A DNA stretch of 32,764 nucleotides, from assembly GCF_004343705.1 (NCBI RefSeq), contig NZ_SKFH01000039.1, positions 1 to 32,764 of the forward strand, read 5' to 3'. The notes beneath the pieces were generated by a model that saw nothing but the letters and a program-made list of their open reading frames with translations, made no database searches and had not been told where the DNA came from. The position numbers were made by a program, and so were the translations under genes. Positions 15,149-22,675 of the stretch are shown piece after piece. Numbering within the stretch: the stretch's first letter is position 1; each line of letters begins with the position of its first letter. This DNA comes from Flaviaesturariibacter aridisoli (lineage in GTDB: Bacteria; Bacteroidota; Bacteroidia; Chitinophagales; Chitinophagaceae).

Positions 15149-15324
15149 TCTGCTAGTTTGCCAATGTGCTAATAAACGAACGCCCAGCCGAATGCCGGGC
15201 GTTCGCTATTCATGTGTTGGTAGAGAAGCGGTGTTTGCAAATTATCGCGGGAGCAGGCCGGCACATTAACTGCCGGTAACAAACAAGTATTAGCAGACCA
15301 GCACATTAGCACATCAGCACATTA
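15148..15324. repeat. Inverted octamer-word repeat (ATGTGCTn) with internal terminator, after rpiB
   Basis: The left arm (15148-15174) reads ATCTGCTA-GTTTGCCA-ATGTGCTA-ATA. The right arm (15288-15324), on the minus strand, reads TA-ATGTGCTG-ATGTGCTA-ATGTGCTG-GTCTGCTA-ATA. All steps are exactly 8 bp. A separate hairpin (15177-15205) and GCCGGCACATTAACTGCCGG lie between the arms. Confidence 0.8.
15177..15205 (+). terminator. Hairpin after rpiB
   Basis: Inverted arms CGAACGCCC / GGGCGTTCG, 28 bp past the rpiB stop, inside the octamer-word element. The T-run is weak. Confidence 0.6.
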
Positions 15325-15348
15325 TTTTCCGCTGTATATTTCCAACCT

Positions 15349-16872
15349 ATGAAACGAATGCTCTTAGCCACTGCTTTGCTCGCCGGCCTCGCGGGCACGG
15401 CGCAGAAAAGTGCGAACCCAAAGCTGTTTGCGGCCACGATCAATGAGGCCGATATGCGCAAGCACCTCTTTACGCTGGCCGGTCCGGAGATGGAAGGCCG
15501 CGAAACCGCCACGCCCGGCCAGAAGAAGGCCGCAGCCTACATCGAGAACTACTTCCGCAGCCTCGGACTCGAGCCGGGCAACAACGGTTCCTACCAGCAG
15601 GTGTACCCGGTGTACCAGGATTCCCTGCTGCGCGCCGTTGTGGAAGTGAACGGAACACCGTTCCTGCTCGACAAGGATTTCAACTTCCAGAACCTCGGCA
15701 CGCTGACCAACGCCACCTACCGCTTTTCCGAGGCCGTGTTCGTGGGCGCTGGTGCCGACGACTCCACGTCGAGCGACTACAAGGGCCTCAACGTGCGCGG
15801 ACGCCTCGTGATCGCCTGGGGCAACGCAGCTCCCAGCGGCACACGCAGCGTGACCAGCTTTGCCAAGCTCGATGCCGCCAGCCGCAATGGCGCCGCCGCC
15901 ATCCTGCTGATCAACAAAGACTTTCCGCGCAAGACCGCTACCAACACCCGCGGCAACATGTCGCTCTCGGGCTTCCGTCGCTCCATTGCGCCGCAGACGT
16001 TCTCGGTGTCTGAAGCCGTGGGCCGCGCCATCCTCGGCGCTTCTTACGACAGCGCGCAGAACGGAACGCTGACCAATCGTGAGTTTACCGCCAACGTGCT
16101 GCTCGACATCGCCAAGCAAACCCGCACACTCGAAAGCAGCAACGTCATCGGCGTGCTGCCCGGCACCGACCTCAAGGACGAATACCTGTTCGTGACCGCG
16201 CACTACGATCACCTCGGCAAGCGCGGCGACAGCATCATCTTCTACGGCGCCGACGACGACGGTTCGGGCACCACCGGCGTGCTGGAAATGGCCGAAGCAT
16301 TCTCCCTGGCCAAGAAGGCCGGCCGCGGACCCCGCCGCACGATGGTGTTCATGACCGTGAGCGGCGAAGAGAAAGGCCTCTGGGGCTCGCAGTATTATTC
16401 CGAGCACCCCATCTTCCCGCTCGACAAAACCACTGCTGACCTCAACATCGACATGATCGGCCGCGGCGACGCTACGCGCAAAGACGCGGCGGGCAACGTG
16501 GACACGCTCAACTACGTGTTCGTGGTGGGCGACGACAAGGTGAGCTCCGACCTGCGCCCCATCAGTGAAAGCGTGAACAAGAAGTACGTGAAGATGCAGC
16601 TCGATTACAAGTTCAACGATCCGAAAGATCCGAACCAGATCTACTTCCGCAGCGACCACTACAACTTCGCCCGCAAAGGCGTCCCGATCATTTTCTACTA
16701 CGACGGCATGCTCGGCGCCGACTACCACAAACCCACCGACACGCCCGACAAGATCAACTACGCGCTCATGGCGCGCCGTGCCCAGCTGGTGTTCTACACC
16801 GCCTGGGAGATGGCCAACCGCAAAGCGATGCTGAAGCGCGACAAGCCGCTGCCCAGCACGCGCATGCGCTAA
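15349..16872 (+). CDS. Secreted M28-family aminopeptidase with PA domain
   Basis: A 507-residue exported metallopeptidase (signal MKRMLLATALLAGLAGTAQ). A PA-like insert precedes the catalytic domain (about 110-250, GLNVRGRLVIAWGN ... GAAAILLINKDFP). The co-catalytic two-zinc site is complete: His285 in TAHYDHLG, bridging Asp303 in GADDDGSGT, general base Glu340 and ligand Glu341 in SGEEKGLWGS, Asp368 in LNIDMIGR, and His460 in DYHKPTDT. M28 enzymes of this layout release N-terminal amino acids from peptides in the periplasm or outside the cell. It is monocistronic, with a terminator hairpin at 16898-16920. Confidence 0.95.
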   Translation: MKRMLLATALLAGLAGTAQKSANPKLFAATINEADMRKHLFTLAGPEMEGRETATPGQKKAAAYIENYFRSLGLEPGNNGSYQQVYPVYQDSLLRAVVEVNGTPFLLDKDFNFQNLGTLTNATYRFSEAVFVGAGADDSTSSDYKGLNVRGRLVIAWGNAAPSGTRSVTSFAKLDAASRNGAAAILLINKDFPRKTATNTRGNMSLSGFRRSIAPQTFSVSEAVGRAILGASYDSAQNGTLTNREFTANVLLDIAKQTRTLESSNVIGVLPGTDLKDEYLFVTAHYDHLGKRGDSIIFYGADDDGSGTTGVLEMAEAFSLAKKAGRGPRRTMVFMTVSGEEKGLWGSQYYSEHPIFPLDKTTADLNIDMIGRGDATRKDAAGNVDTLNYVFVVGDDKVSSDLRPISESVNKKYVKMQLDYKFNDPKDPNQIYFRSDHYNFARKGVPIIFYYDGMLGADYHKPTDTPDKINYALMARRAQLVFYTAWEMANRKAMLKRDKPLPSTRMR

Positions 16873-16897
16873 GCTGATTTTTTCATGAAAAGTTCGA

Positions 16898-16920
16898 AAG
16901 GCTTCCCGCAAGGAAGCCTT
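16898..16920 (+). terminator. Terminator of the M28 peptidase gene
   Basis: Stem AAGGCTTCC / GGAAGCCTT with a 5-nt loop followed by TT, 26 bp after the stop. It lies immediately upstream of the TATCTTCC -7 element of the next gene. Confidence 0.75.
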
Positions 16921-16950
16921 TTCCTATCTTCCTGCTTCAAACCACTGCAT

Positions 16951-17379
16951 ATGAATGAGCCCGAACAGCATATCCTGACCGAATACATGGAAGGGAACCG
17001 CGAAGTACAAGAACATATCTGGAACACCGAGCGCCGGAGAACGCGCAACCGTATCTGGTTTATCGCCCTTGCATTCCTGGCGGCCGACCTGCTGGCCCTG
17101 GGCATGGCAAACCTGCTTACCGGGCCCGCGCTGCTGGCCAGCCTGCTGGTGCCGGGGCTGCTGCTCGCGATCGGCTTCTGGGCGCTCGCCCATCCACTGC
17201 CTGCGATCATTACCGTCACGGTGCTGGTGCTGGCCATCTTCGGCTACCAGTTTTACCGCTACGGGTGGAGCAGTCTCCTCTCCGGCCTGCTGATGAAGGG
17301 CTTGCTGGCCGGGCTACTCATTGCCGGCTGGAAGAGCGCCCGCGAAGCCGAAGCTGCCAGGCGGCAGATCGGGACGTAG
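16951..17379 (+). CDS. Small multi-pass membrane protein of unknown function
   Basis: A 142-residue protein. The N-terminal 35 residues are charged and cytosolic-looking (MNEPEQHILTEYMEGN..., RRRTRNR). Four hydrophobic segments follow: IWFIALAFLAADLLALGMAN, LLASLLVPGLLLAIGFWALA, AIITVTVLVLAIFGYQF and LLMKGLLAGLLIAGW. The C-terminus is charged (KSAREAEAARRQ). No domain name is recognised. ATG 16951 follows TATCTTCC (16924-16931) by 19 bp; the in-frame ATG at 16885 lies inside the preceding terminator and was rejected. Confidence 0.8.
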   Translation: MNEPEQHILTEYMEGNREVQEHIWNTERRRTRNRIWFIALAFLAADLLALGMANLLTGPALLASLLVPGLLLAIGFWALAHPLPAIITVTVLVLAIFGYQFYRYGWSSLLSGLLMKGLLAGLLIAGWKSAREAEAARRQIGT

Positions 17380-17438
17380 CGCAGGCATGTTTTAACCATC
17401 ATTAACAAACCGAAACATGGATGGGTATGGCATGGTTT

Positions 17439-17446
17439 TACTTTCG
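17439..17446 (+). promoter_or_regulatory. -7-like element before the 23-codon ORF
   Basis: TACTTTCG, one mismatch to TAnnTTTG, 24 bp upstream of ATG 17471. Confidence 0.45.
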
Positions 17447-17470
17447 ATGCTACCATACAAACACACATCT

Positions 17471-17542
17471 ATGAAATCCATCCTCCAGTTCTTCGTGGTG
17501 TTGGCCGTACTCCTGATCGGGCCCTTTATGGGCGACCACTGA
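17471..17542 (+). CDS. Possible 23-residue hydrophobic small protein
   Basis: ATG 17471 to TGA 17540 encodes a peptide with one hydrophobic segment (MKSILQFFVVLAVLLIG, then PFMGDH). Lys2 and the hydrophobic stretch look like a tiny membrane peptide or a leader. In favour: a -7-like element 24 bp upstream and a strong terminator 15 bp downstream, making a self-contained 150-bp unit. Against: short ORFs arise by chance. It is below the size normal gene callers report. Confidence 0.45.
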   Translation: MKSILQFFVVLAVLLIGPFMGDH

Positions 17543-17557
17543 CAAAAGCTTTCTATA

Positions 17558-17590
17558 TGAAAAAGACCCCGCCGTAGGCGGGGTCTTTTT
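17558..17590 (+). terminator. Strong bidirectional-looking terminator
   Basis: AAAAAGACCCCGCC-GTAG-GCGGGGTCTTTTT, a perfect stem with A-run before and T-run after. It can end transcription of the mini-ORF on the plus strand and of the convergent deoxyhypusine-synthase-like gene on the minus strand. Confidence 0.9.
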
Positions 17591-17626
17591 GTTTAATCAG
17601 GTAGCCTGCACAGAAGACAGGGGCCG

Positions 17627-18601
17627 TTACCAGCCCAGTACGTAGGCGAACACCAGCGGTGCCACGATCGTTGCGTCGCTTTCGATGATGAACTTCGGTG
17701 TGTGGATGTCGAGCTTGCCCCAGGTGATCTTCTCGTTGGGGTGGGCACCCGAATAGGAGCCGTACGAGGTGGTGGAGTCGGAGATCTGGCAGAAGTAGCT
17801 CCAGAAGGGGATCTCGTGCATTTCGAGGTCCTGGTACATCATCGGCACCACGCAGATGGGGAAGTCGCCGGCGATGCCGCCGCCCACCTGGAAGAAGCCG
17901 ATGCCCTTGCCGCCCGATTGCTGCTTGTAGTACTCTGCGAGCCACACCATGTACTCGATGCCGCTCTTCATGGTCGAGGCCTTGATCTCGTTTTTATATA
18001 CGTACGAAGCGAAGATGTTGCCCATGGTGCTGTCTTCCCAGCCGCCCACCACGATGGGCAGGTTCTTCTCAGCCGCGGCGATCATCCAGGAGTTCTTCGG
18101 GTCGATCTGGTAATATTCTTTCATGACGCCGCTGTTGAGCAGGTCGTACATGTATTCATGCGGGAACTTGCGCTCGCCGGAAGCGTCGGCATCGTGCCAC
18201 AGCTTGGCGATGTGCTTCTGGATGCGGCGGAAGGCCTCTTCCTCGGGGATGCAGGTGTCGGTGACGCGGTTGAGGCCGCGCTCGAGCAGGTCCCACTCCT
18301 GTTGGGGTGTCAGGTCGCGCCAATTGGGAATACGCTCGTAGTGGTCGTGGGCCACGAGGTTCATGATGTCTTCCTCGAGGTTGGCGCCGGTGCAGGAGAT
18401 GATGTGGATCTTGTCCTGGCGGATCATCTCGGCGAGGGAGATGCCCAGTTCCGCGGTGCTCATGGCGCCGGCCAGCGTCACCATCATCTTGCCGCCTTCC
18501 AGCAGGTGCGTTTCGTAACCTTTGGCCGCGTCCACAAGGGCGGCGGCGTTGAAGTGGCGGTAGTGGTGGGTGATGAACTGCGATACGGGTCCTTTAGTCA
18601 T
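17627..18601 (-). CDS. Deoxyhypusine synthase-like protein, catalytic Lys absent
   Basis: A 324-residue cytosolic NAD-binding-fold protein of the deoxyhypusine synthase family. Recognisable blocks are VTLAGAMSTAELGISLAEMI, ISCTGANLEEDIMNLVAHDHYERI, GIGFFQVGGGIAGDFP (about 234-248) and SGAHPNEKITWGKL near 281. In eukaryotic DHS the lysine that forms the enzyme-butylamine intermediate follows the GGG turn (GGGVVKHH); here the aligned residue is Gly245. Bacteria lack eIF5A, so the substrate must differ, and a polyamine or other NAD-dependent reaction is possible but unproven. ATG 18601 is chosen over 18637: TACTTTTG (18624-18631, minus strand) lies inside the longer version. It is convergent with the mini-ORF. 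Confidence 0.9.
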   Translation of the reverse strand: MTKGPVSQFITHHYRHFNAAALVDAAKGYETHLLEGGKMMVTLAGAMSTAELGISLAEMIRQDKIHIISCTGANLEEDIMNLVAHDHYERIPNWRDLTPQQEWDLLERGLNRVTDTCIPEEEAFRRIQKHIAKLWHDADASGERKFPHEYMYDLLNSGVMKEYYQIDPKNSWMIAAAEKNLPIVVGGWEDSTMGNIFASYVYKNEIKASTMKSGIEYMVWLAEYYKQQSGGKGIGFFQVGGGIAGDFPICVVPMMYQDLEMHEIPFWSYFCQISDSTTSYGSYSGAHPNEKITWGKLDIHTPKFIIESDATIVAPLVFAYVLGW

Positions 18602-18623
18602 AGAAGGCAAACAATTTAAAGCG

Positions 18624-18631
18624 CAAAAGTA
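18624..18631 (-). promoter_or_regulatory. -7 element of the deoxyhypusine synthase-like gene
   Basis: TACTTTTG on the minus strand, 22 bp before ATG 18601. TTG lies 23 bp further upstream. Confidence 0.6.
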
Positions 18632-18778
18632 GGGCATAGACCGGGTCGGACGCCCAAAAAACGCGGCTTATCCGCTGCAGGGCCGTCCCGGTCTGAGCCC
18701 CGTCGGCCGTTTGCGCGGAAAAGCGTATCTCTGCACCGGAATTAACGTTGCTTAACGTTCAAACCCACCGCGATCCCC

Positions 18779-19987
18779 ATGAATTTCCTGTACCGGGAAG
18801 TACGGCTCGGCAAATACCGGGTGGCAGTAGCCACCCTGCTTTGGTTCGGCCTGGCGCTCATCGCCACGCTGGCCCAGATCGGGCGTCATTCCTACAAGAA
18901 TTACGACATTTTCAAAGGCGTGTTCTGGCATATGCGTGCCGGCACCAACCTCTTTGCCGAATACCCCGCCGAATACACCGACACCAATCACTACGGCCCT
19001 TCATTCGCCCCGCTCATCGCGCCCTTCGCCGTACTGCCCGACTGGCTCGGCGTAGCCCTCTGGTGCCTGGCCAACGCGGCGCTGCTGTGGTGGGCCGTGA
19101 AAAAGCTGCCGCTGCCCGAGCGCAGCCGGCTGCTGATCCTCGCTATCGGTGCTATCGAAATGATGACCGCTACCCACAACGTGCAGTTCAACACGATGCT
19201 GACGGCCTTTCTCGTACTGGCCTATGTCGGCGTGGAAAAGGAAAAGGACTTTTGGGCCACGCTCCCTATCGCTTTCGGGTTCCTCATCAAATTGTACGGC
19301 ATCGGCGCCCTGCTCTTCTTCGTGTTTTCGAAGCACAAGGGCAAGTTCGTGCTCTCGTTCCTGTTCTGGTGCGTCGTGCTTTTCGCCCTGCCGATGCTGC
19401 TGTCGTCGCCGCAGTTTGTGCTCCAGAGCTACCACGACTGGTATACGAGCCTGATGGCGAAAAACGCGCAGAACGTAGACTTTATCGCCTCGGAAGGCTA
19501 CCAGGATATTTCCGTGATGGGCATGATCCGCCGTACGGTGTACCACCTCACCGGGGCCCGTGGCGAGATCATTCCGAACCTGGCCGTGCTCGCGCCGGCC
19601 GCCCTGTGCATCCTCCTGCCGCTGCTGCGCTTTTCCCAGTATAAATACAAGGCCTTCCGCCTCAGCTACCTCGCCATCGTGCTCATCTCGGTGGTCATCT
19701 TCAGCTCCTCGGCGGAGTCGTCCACCTATGTCATCGCCATCATCGGCGTCGGCATCTGGTATGTGCTCAACCGCCGCGATGGGGGCAAATGGGTACTGGG
19801 CCTGCTCATCGCGGTGTTCCTGCTCACGGAGCTGTCGGCAACCGACCTTTTCCCGCAGGTAATCCGGAAAGACGTGGTGCGTGCCTATTCGCTGAAGTGC
19901 CTTCCCGTGTTTATCGTATGGTGCTGGCTCATCGCCCAGGCGGCACGCAAGAATTTTTCTGCCACCCACAACCTGGAGGCCGCATGA
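18779..19987 (+). CDS. Membrane glycosyltransferase of the GT87/DUF2029 type
   Basis: A 402-residue integral membrane protein with about ten hydrophobic segments. The N-terminal periplasmic loop (NYDIFKGVFWHMRAGTNLF ... YGPSFAPLIAPFAVLP) carries the Asp and aromatic pattern typical of GT87/DUF2029, polyprenyl-phosphate-sugar-using transferases. GFLIKLYGIG in the middle matches the family's FKxxP-like segment. It is the first gene of a three-gene operon and overlaps the GT2 gene by 4 nt. It probably adds a sugar to an envelope glycan or lipid on the periplasmic face. Confidence 0.85.
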   Translation: MNFLYREVRLGKYRVAVATLLWFGLALIATLAQIGRHSYKNYDIFKGVFWHMRAGTNLFAEYPAEYTDTNHYGPSFAPLIAPFAVLPDWLGVALWCLANAALLWWAVKKLPLPERSRLLILAIGAIEMMTATHNVQFNTMLTAFLVLAYVGVEKEKDFWATLPIAFGFLIKLYGIGALLFFVFSKHKGKFVLSFLFWCVVLFALPMLLSSPQFVLQSYHDWYTSLMAKNAQNVDFIASEGYQDISVMGMIRRTVYHLTGARGEIIPNLAVLAPAALCILLPLLRFSQYKYKAFRLSYLAIVLISVVIFSSSAESSTYVIAIIGVGIWYVLNRRDGGKWVLGLLIAVFLLTELSATDLFPQVIRKDVVRAYSLKCLPVFIVWCWLIAQAARKNFSATHNLEAA

Positions 19988-20913
19988 AACAGGTAGACAT
20001 CGTCATCCCCGTATTCAACGAGGCGGAGAACATCGCCGGGCTCGTGGCCGCCGTGCAGGCGGTGATGGACGGCCTCCCGTATAACTACGGGTTCATCCTC
20101 GTCGACGACGGCAGCTCCGACGGCACGCTTTCGGTGCTGCAGGGGCTCAGCGCCCACGACCCCCGCGTGCGCTATCGTTCCTTCAGCCGCAACTTCGGTC
20201 ACCAGGCCGCCCTCAAGGCCGGCCTCGACGCCTCCACCGGCGACTGCGCCATTTCCCTCGACGGCGACTTCCAGCATCCGCCCGAGCTCATCCCGCAGCT
20301 GCTCCAGCACTGGGAAGAAGGCTACGACGTGGTGTATACGCTCCGCCGCGACGAAGACAAGCAGGCCGGGTCGATGAAGCGCTGGACCTCCGACCAGTTC
20401 TATAATTTCATGAACCGCATGGCCGACCTCGACCTCGAGAAAGGTTCCGCCGACTTCCGCCTTCTCGACCGCAAATGCGTGCGGGTGCTGCAAAAGATGC
20501 AGGAGCACGAGCCCTTCTTCCGCGGGCTCGTGAAGTGGATCGGATTCCGGCAGGTGGCGGTGGAATACCAGCCGGCCGCACGCCGCGCCGGCCGCTCCAA
20601 GTATACGTTCCGAAAGATGATGCGCTTTGCGCTGCAGGGCATCACGTCCTTCAGCACAAAACCGCTCTTCTTCGCAGCCTACCTCGGCTTCGTATTCGCC
20701 ATGGCCTCCGTGCTGTACCTGCCCTATGCGCTGATTTCTTATTATTTCGGCCACGTGGTCAACGGCTGGACCTCCGTGATCGTGACCATCACTTTTTTCG
20801 GAGGCCTGCAGCTCTGCATCCTCGGAATCATGGGCCTTTACCTGGGTAAGGTGTTCATGCAGGGCAAAGACCGGCCGATGTACCTCGTAAAAGAAGAAAC
20901 GACCGGATCATGA
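19984..20913 (+). CDS. GT2 glycosyltransferase (dolichol/undecaprenyl-phosphate sugar transferase type)
   Basis: A 309-residue GT-A enzyme with two C-terminal membrane helices. Signatures are VDIVIPVFNEAENI, LVDDGSSDGT (nucleotide-sugar Asp), SRNFGHQAALKAGLD, SLDGDFQHPPELIPQLL (the DxD-like metal site) and RRAGRSKYTFRKM before the membrane segments (about 230-255 and 265-290). This is the ArnC/DPM1/GtrB-like layout, which charges a polyprenyl phosphate with a sugar. The GT87-type enzyme encoded just upstream could use that lipid-linked donor. It overlaps both neighbours by 4 nt. Confidence 0.92.
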   Translation: MKQVDIVIPVFNEAENIAGLVAAVQAVMDGLPYNYGFILVDDGSSDGTLSVLQGLSAHDPRVRYRSFSRNFGHQAALKAGLDASTGDCAISLDGDFQHPPELIPQLLQHWEEGYDVVYTLRRDEDKQAGSMKRWTSDQFYNFMNRMADLDLEKGSADFRLLDRKCVRVLQKMQEHEPFFRGLVKWIGFRQVAVEYQPAARRAGRSKYTFRKMMRFALQGITSFSTKPLFFAAYLGFVFAMASVLYLPYALISYYFGHVVNGWTSVIVTITFFGGLQLCILGIMGLYLGKVFMQGKDRPMYLVKEETTGS

Positions 20914-21698
20914 AGCGCCCCGCCCTGCTCCTGACCTTCGATGTGGAAGAATTCGACATGCCGCTCGAGTACGGACAGTCCGTGCCGGAAGACGAGCAGC
21001 TCCAAGTTGGCCGCGAAGGCCTGCGCGCCGTGCAATCATTGCTGGAAGCCTATCCACAGGTGCGCGGCACCTTTTTCACCACCGCCAACTACGCGCAACA
21101 CGACGAAGAAGGCGTGCGGGCGCTGGCGCAAAAGCACGAGATCGCCTCGCATACATTTTACCACACGCACTTCGACGTGCCCGACCTGCTTTCTTCGCGC
21201 GAAGCGCTCGAGGCGATCAGCGGGCAGGCCGTACGCGGGCTGCGGATGCCGCGCATGCGGCCTGTGGAAATGTCCGACGTGCTTGCCGCCGGCTACACCT
21301 ACGATTCGTCGGTCAACCCCTGCTGGCTCCCGGGCCGCTACGACAACCGCCACCTGCCCCGCAACCCGTACACCGAATCGGGCATGCTGCGCTTTCCCGC
21401 TTCGGTCACGCCCCGCTTGCGCATCCCCCTGTTCTGGCTGTCGTTCAAGAACTTTCCCTACCCACTCTTCCGCAGCTGGGTGAAGGCTACGCTGAAAAAG
21501 GACGGCTATGCCTGTCTCTATTTTCATCCCTGGGAATTCATCCGCCTCGACAGCTACAAGATCCCGGGCTACACCAAGGCCCGCGCCGGCCAGCCCCTGC
21601 AGGACCGCCTGCGGCGCCTCATCGAGGATTTTTCGACGGAGTGTGATTTCCTGCCCATGGCGGAATACATATCGTCAGGCGTGAGGCGTGAGGCGTGA
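20910..21698 (+). CDS. Polysaccharide deacetylase (NodB/CE4 fold)
   Basis: A 262-residue protein with no signal peptide. The CE4 motifs are LLTFDVEEFD (catalytic base Asp11; the second acidic residue of motif 1 is present), then SHTFYH (zinc ligands His81 and His85), and GLRMPRMRPVEMSD as motif 3. YLYFHPWEF-type text near the end (CLYFHPWEFIRLDSYKIPG) matches the His-containing last motif of WalW/DUF3473-like deacetylases. It is the third gene of the envelope-glycan operon. The last codons overlap a GCGTGAG heptamer repeat (21674-21702), which may have replaced the original C-terminus. Confidence 0.9.
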   Translation: MKRPALLLTFDVEEFDMPLEYGQSVPEDEQLQVGREGLRAVQSLLEAYPQVRGTFFTTANYAQHDEEGVRALAQKHEIASHTFYHTHFDVPDLLSSREALEAISGQAVRGLRMPRMRPVEMSDVLAAGYTYDSSVNPCWLPGRYDNRHLPRNPYTESGMLRFPASVTPRLRIPLFWLSFKNFPYPLFRSWVKATLKKDGYACLYFHPWEFIRLDSYKIPGYTKARAGQPLQDRLRRLIEDFSTECDFLPMAEYISSGVRREA

Positions 21699-21702
21699 GC
21701 GG
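21674..21702 (+). repeat. Heptamer repeat GCGTGAG overlapping a stop codon
   Basis: GTCAG-GCGTGAG-GCGTGAG-GCGTGAG-CGG, three perfect 7-bp copies. They encode the final residues and the TGA of the deacetylase gene. Confidence 0.8.
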
Positions 21703-21834
21703 CTGCGTCTTTCGTTTTCGATCACTCCGCGTAAAAGAGGAGTTTGCTTCCCTCGCCTCAGGCGAGGTCGCAATGACGGGCATTCGCCCGTCCGTCCAAA
21801 CAAGTAGCCGTGTTTACGGCTGGTAGGTCCCGGT

Positions 21835-21865
21835 TACCAATTAACCAATAGACCAATTAACCAAC
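21835..21865. repeat. Octamer repeat ACCAATTA
   Basis: ACCAATTA-ACCAATAG-ACCAATTA-ACCAAC, 8-bp steps. It lies directly downstream, on the minus strand, of the terminator for the PepSY-like gene. Confidence 0.7.
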
Positions 21866-21890
21866 AAAAAGCCCCCGTAAAAACAGGGGC
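21866..21890 (-). terminator. Terminator of the PepSY-like gene at 21916
   Basis: Read on the minus strand: GCCCCTGTTTTTACGGGGGC stem-loop followed by TTTTT, 26 bp after the stop codon. Confidence 0.85.
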
Positions 21891-21915
21891 CGCCAAAACA
21901 CACACTAAAACGACT

Positions 21916-22353
21916 TTAGATCTTTTCGATCTGCTTGTACGTGCTCCACTCGTTGTTGTTGGACGAACGGAGGGTGATTTTCATATCGGCATTTTCGAGG
22001 GTAGCATAATAGAAGGTGCCTTCATCGGTAGCATATTCAAAGAGTTCGCTGATCCAGGCGCCGTTGTGCTGGCGCTTCAGGCTCGTCTGGAGCATGACCG
22101 GCAGCTGGCTCACGGTAACGTTTCGGGTGAGGGCCACCAGGCCGCCTTCGGCCGTGTAATAAGCGTTGATGTGCTGGCCATCGAGGGTGAAGCGGGCGGC
22201 GAAGAGCTCGTTGCTGCTGTTCCAGCTTACTTCCTTGGCATTGCCGAAGGTGGTCTGGAAGGATTCGAGCACGGCGGGCGTGACGTCAACGGTAGTGCCG
22301 GCATTACTAATGAGCGTGCTGAACGAGGCGAGGAGGATAAACAGAAATTTCAT
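21916..22353 (-). CDS. Secreted PepSY-like/DUF2874-type protein A
   Basis: A 145-residue protein with signal peptide MKFLFILLASFSTLISNAG. The mature part (VLESFQTTFGNAKEVSWNSS..FAARFTLDGQ..NAYYTAEGGLVALTRNV) is the small alpha+beta fold seen in PepSY-like secreted proteins of Bacteroidetes. It is a clear paralogue of the 26565-27005 product: same length, same F..TF..A..V.W....LFAA.FT opening, and the same positions for the aromatic residues. Function unknown; a role in envelope stress or protein binding is only a guess. A TACTTTTG -7 element and TTG -33 stand upstream. Confidence 0.8.
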   Translation of the reverse strand: MKFLFILLASFSTLISNAGTTVDVTPAVLESFQTTFGNAKEVSWNSSNELFAARFTLDGQHINAYYTAEGGLVALTRNVTVSQLPVMLQTSLKRQHNGAWISELFEYATDEGTFYYATLENADMKITLRSSNNNEWSTYKQIEKI

Positions 22354-22401
22354 GACTGGTTATTTGAAGTTTTTTTGAATGATTTCGCTTGTTTGACGGG
22401 T

Positions 22402-22409
22402 CAAAAGTA
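22402..22409 (-). promoter_or_regulatory. Promoter of the PepSY-like gene A
   Basis: TACTTTTG on the minus strand with TTG exactly 20 bp upstream. This is the same TTG-N20-TAnnTTTG layout as the paralogue's promoter at 27045. Confidence 0.65.
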
Positions 22410-22642
22410 GAAAGCGTTACAGGCGGCGGCAAGCCAAATAGGAGGAACGGAACCGGCCCCGGGCGCGCATTTTCGCTTTAACTCATATGTTAACGGCGGA
22501 CGAACTGTCGATTTCCGGGTATGAACGTACAGGCCCATTTGATGAACGAGCCGGTTCGCGTGTCAACGATCTGTTAAGGGGCGGCGGGGAATGCTAAGGA
22601 TGAACTGTCGAAAAGGTTGGATGAACGGAAAGGAGCTATCTT

Positions 22643-22670
22643 GGATGTCTGATGTCGGATGTCTGATGTA
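22643..22670 (+). repeat. Heptamer repeat GATGTCT/GATGTCG in the acpH leader
   Basis: GATGTCT-GATGTCG-GATGTCT-GATGTA, 7-bp steps, ending 5 bp before ATG 22676. The same words form an inverted repeat at 28783-28846. Confidence 0.8.
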
Positions 22671-22675
22671 ACCGT

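Larger units (their letters stand above)
22354..22675. other. Gene-free spacer between the PepSY-like gene and acpH
   Basis: It contains the divergent promoters. The minus-strand element is at 22402-22409. On the plus strand TATCTTGG (22637-22644) is followed by heptamer words. No ORF with recognisable similarity or RNA gene was seen between 22410 and 22630. Confidence 0.6.

Noticed and set aside
22410-22630. Possible tRNA or small RNA in the spacer before acpH
   Set aside because: No cloverleaf, anticodon arm or terminator hairpin could be found by eye.
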